Origin: Pseudonocardia acidicola | Lineage (GTDB): Bacteria > Actinomycetota > Actinomycetes > Mycobacteriales > Pseudonocardiaceae | DNA: 64,000 nucleotides | Direction of reading: 5' to 3' | NCBI RefSeq assembly: GCF_012911935.1 | Contig: NZ_JAAXLA010000006.1 | Coordinates: 101,455-165,454, forward strand | Program-made: the position numbers and the translations under genes | Part shown: positions 63,086-64,000 of the stretch, in pieces | How the letters are laid out: each line of letters begins with the position of its first letter | How positions within the stretch are numbered: position 1 is the stretch's first letter | Notes under the pieces: generated by a model | What the model saw: only the letters and a program-made list of their open reading frames with translations | Told to the model about the DNA's origin: nothing | Database searches by the model: none

Positions 63086-63166
63086 TCAGCCCCGCTCGAC
63101 GATCACGAGCGTGTTCCCATCCGGGTCCCGGAAGGTGAACATCGACAGCACGGACGGAATACGCAT
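63086..63166 (-). pseudogene. C-terminal remnant of a VOC (glyoxalase-like) protein
   Basis: The minus strand reads MRIPSVLSMFTFRDPDGNTL and ends VIVERG-stop, the last strand of VOC-fold proteins. In frame upstream only AERFSEV remains plausible; no N-terminal VOC half is found in the next 400 bp. It appears to be a truncated gene. Confidence 0.55.
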
Positions 63167-63573
63167 GACCTCGCTGAATCGTTCGGCCCCCGACGTACTG
63201 CCCGCGATCTGCGCAGGTCATCGCCGCTCCCGGAACCGGAGCCGTCCCGACTCGCGACCGACAGCGCGAAAATCGGCCGAATATTTATTCCCCTACCGGA
63301 GGGGTGGAGCGAAATAATGGGGGAAAGATCATGGATCCCGCGCCAGCACGGACCTCACATTTCCAGCGTCGAAGGCGTTCCATGAGCCGACCGGAAGACG
63401 CAGGAGTCCTAACCGGAAATCTCTCCGGATGGGGGTGCGCCACGGCGACCAAGAGGACCACCCGGCGCAGCAGCATGACAGGCACCCTTGACCTATCACT
63501 GCTGTTCAGGCACTCTTCCCTGCATCAAGAGGGCCGGAGGGTCGCGAAAGCCCTCGATGGGCCGGGCGGCCCC

Positions 63574-63601
63574 GTCCGCCGTCCCCCGACGGACGGCGGA
63601 C
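63574..63601. terminator. Isolated hairpin
   Basis: Perfect 11-bp stem GTCCGCCGTCC/GGACGGCGGAC with a six-base loop in the gene-poor interval. It may insulate the peptide gene from upstream transcription; no gene ends at it. Confidence 0.35.
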
Positions 63602-63842
63602 CGAACGGAGGTATCCGGAAAGCGGAAACCCTCGGCAGCACAAGCGTCATACCTCGCATTAACGGGAGAGCTCACAGGCCCACCAAAACGGCGAGAAGGC
63701 AAATATCGAAGCGTTTTCCGTGGCATCGCCAGCCGATTGTCCACCCGTTTCAGACGAGCGGAACAACCGTCGGGCCAACGTTCGGACCAATTTCGATTTA
63801 ATGCTTGACTTGCTGGCCCGGCCTGAAGCAGCGTTGTCCCCG

Positions 63843-63865
63843 GAGAAGCGCGTCTGACGCTTCTC
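63843..63865 (+). promoter_or_regulatory. Hairpin in the leader of the Gly-Trp peptide gene
   Basis: Eight-base-pair perfect stem GAGAAGCG/CGCTTCTC with a seven-base loop, ending five bases before the AGGGGG ribosome site. It could stabilise or attenuate the transcript. Confidence 0.45.
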
Positions 63866-63881
63866 GACAAAGGGGGATGAA

Positions 63882-64000
63882 ATGTCGTTCAAGCTGACCG
63901 ACTGGGTGAGGTCGCTCAAGAGCAGCACCGGCAAGACCGACGCCAAGTACTCCGCCAAGACCGACGCCAAGTCCTGGGGCGGCTGGGGCTGGGGCTGGGG
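63882..64000 (+). CDS. Short Gly-Trp-repeat peptide, possible RiPP precursor (partial)
   Basis: The first 39 codons of a gene that runs off the window. The N-terminal part MSFKLTDWVRSLKSSTGK resembles a leader, is charged and followed by two imperfect KTDAK(Y/S)S(A/W) units; then comes the repeat GGWGWGWG up to the last base. AGGGGG lies five bases before the ATG. A short peptide with a leader-like half and a sharply biased, aromatic-rich end suggests a ribosomally made, modified peptide; a Gly-Trp-rich structural protein is the alternative. No modifying enzyme is inside the window, but the adjoining sequence is not visible. Confidence 0.6.
   Translation, partial: MSFKLTDWVRSLKSSTGKTDAKYSAKTDAKSWGGWGWGW

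Larger units (their letters stand above)
62862..63881. other. Gene-poor, AT-richer interval before the Gly-Trp peptide gene
   Basis: About 1 kb with no intact gene. From roughly 63240 it is visibly AT-richer than the rest of the window. It holds a VOC gene remnant (63086-63166), an 11-bp hairpin (63574-63601) and the leader of the peptide gene with a TTGACT hexamer at 63805-63810. A minus-strand stretch at about 62900-63080 reads like coding sequence (VTAEGRSITFVSAGPHREEA) but has no supported start or family. Confidence 0.5.

Noticed and set aside
62757..63221. Minus-strand open frame containing GWRDLNPRPLAPKASALPSC
   Set aside because: This string is the translated antisense of tRNA-Pro, a common false protein match.
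63304..63801. Plus-strand open frame of 165 codons in the AT-richer interval
   Set aside because: It has a passable ribosome-site-like GGGGGAAAG, but codon use is unlike the neighbours and no domain or conserved pattern is seen.
1..64000. CRISPR arrays, rRNA genes and insertion sequences
   Set aside because: No regularly spaced repeats, rRNA signatures or transposase frames were found on either strand.

Overview
This is a GC-rich actinobacterial chromosome segment. The ancestral order tig-clpP1-clpP2-clpX ... valS-folC-DUF4233-ndk ... rne-rplU-rpmA, the lprG/P55-type pair, F420-type and ANTAR/PucR-type proteins, many GTG starts and leaderless -10 motifs all fit Actinomycetota. A Pseudonocardiales host such as Pseudonocardia is my best guess, but the genus is inference.

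Layout. 1-9.9 kb (minus): rpmA (cut by the window), rplU, rne, a radical-SAM-associated protein, an amino-acid permease, a GNAT acetyltransferase, a B12-binding radical SAM protein and dapA. 10-15.8 kb: a membrane protein, a three-gene ABC exporter and the divergent lprG-MFS pair. 15.8-21.4 kb: ndk, a DM13 protein, DUF4233, folC, valS. 21.7-25.7 kb: a papain-like protein, DUF6457, an OFA transporter with its small subunit, and a divergent class III CoA-transferase. 25.7-30.8 kb: a GreA/GreB-like factor, clpX, clpP2, clpP1, tig. 31-34.2 kb: an envelope-stress group (Asp23-like proteins, CsbD, a sigma factor and a ZAS-Asp23 fusion) and a FhuF-like protein. 34.7-40.7 kb: gltBD. 40.7-44.8 kb: single metabolic genes.

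44.8-58.1 kb is the most unusual part. Its ten kilobases of signalling genes comprise three MEDS sensors, two degenerate GHKL-like proteins, an intact RsbW-like kinase, two coupled GAF-ANTAR proteins, a two-domain KaiC-like ATPase coupled to a MerR-receiver fusion, a STAS-PucR fusion and a lone STAS protein. The last MEDS gene overlaps the first gene of a five-gene toluene/alkene-type diiron monooxygenase operon in tmoABCDE order, with no reductase gene nearby. A plausible reading is that the island senses a hydrocarbon or redox state and controls the oxygenase; this is inference.

58.2-62.6 kb is a small element bounded by 45-bp direct repeats made from the 3' half of tRNA-Gly(TCC). It carries an MFS exporter and an FtsK/TraB-like DNA translocase but no integrase, so it looks like a decayed or cis-mobilizable AICE. 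tRNA-Pro(TGG) follows. The last kilobase is AT-richer and gene-poor, and ends in the start of a short peptide gene with a Gly-Trp repeat, a possible RiPP precursor cut off by the window edge.
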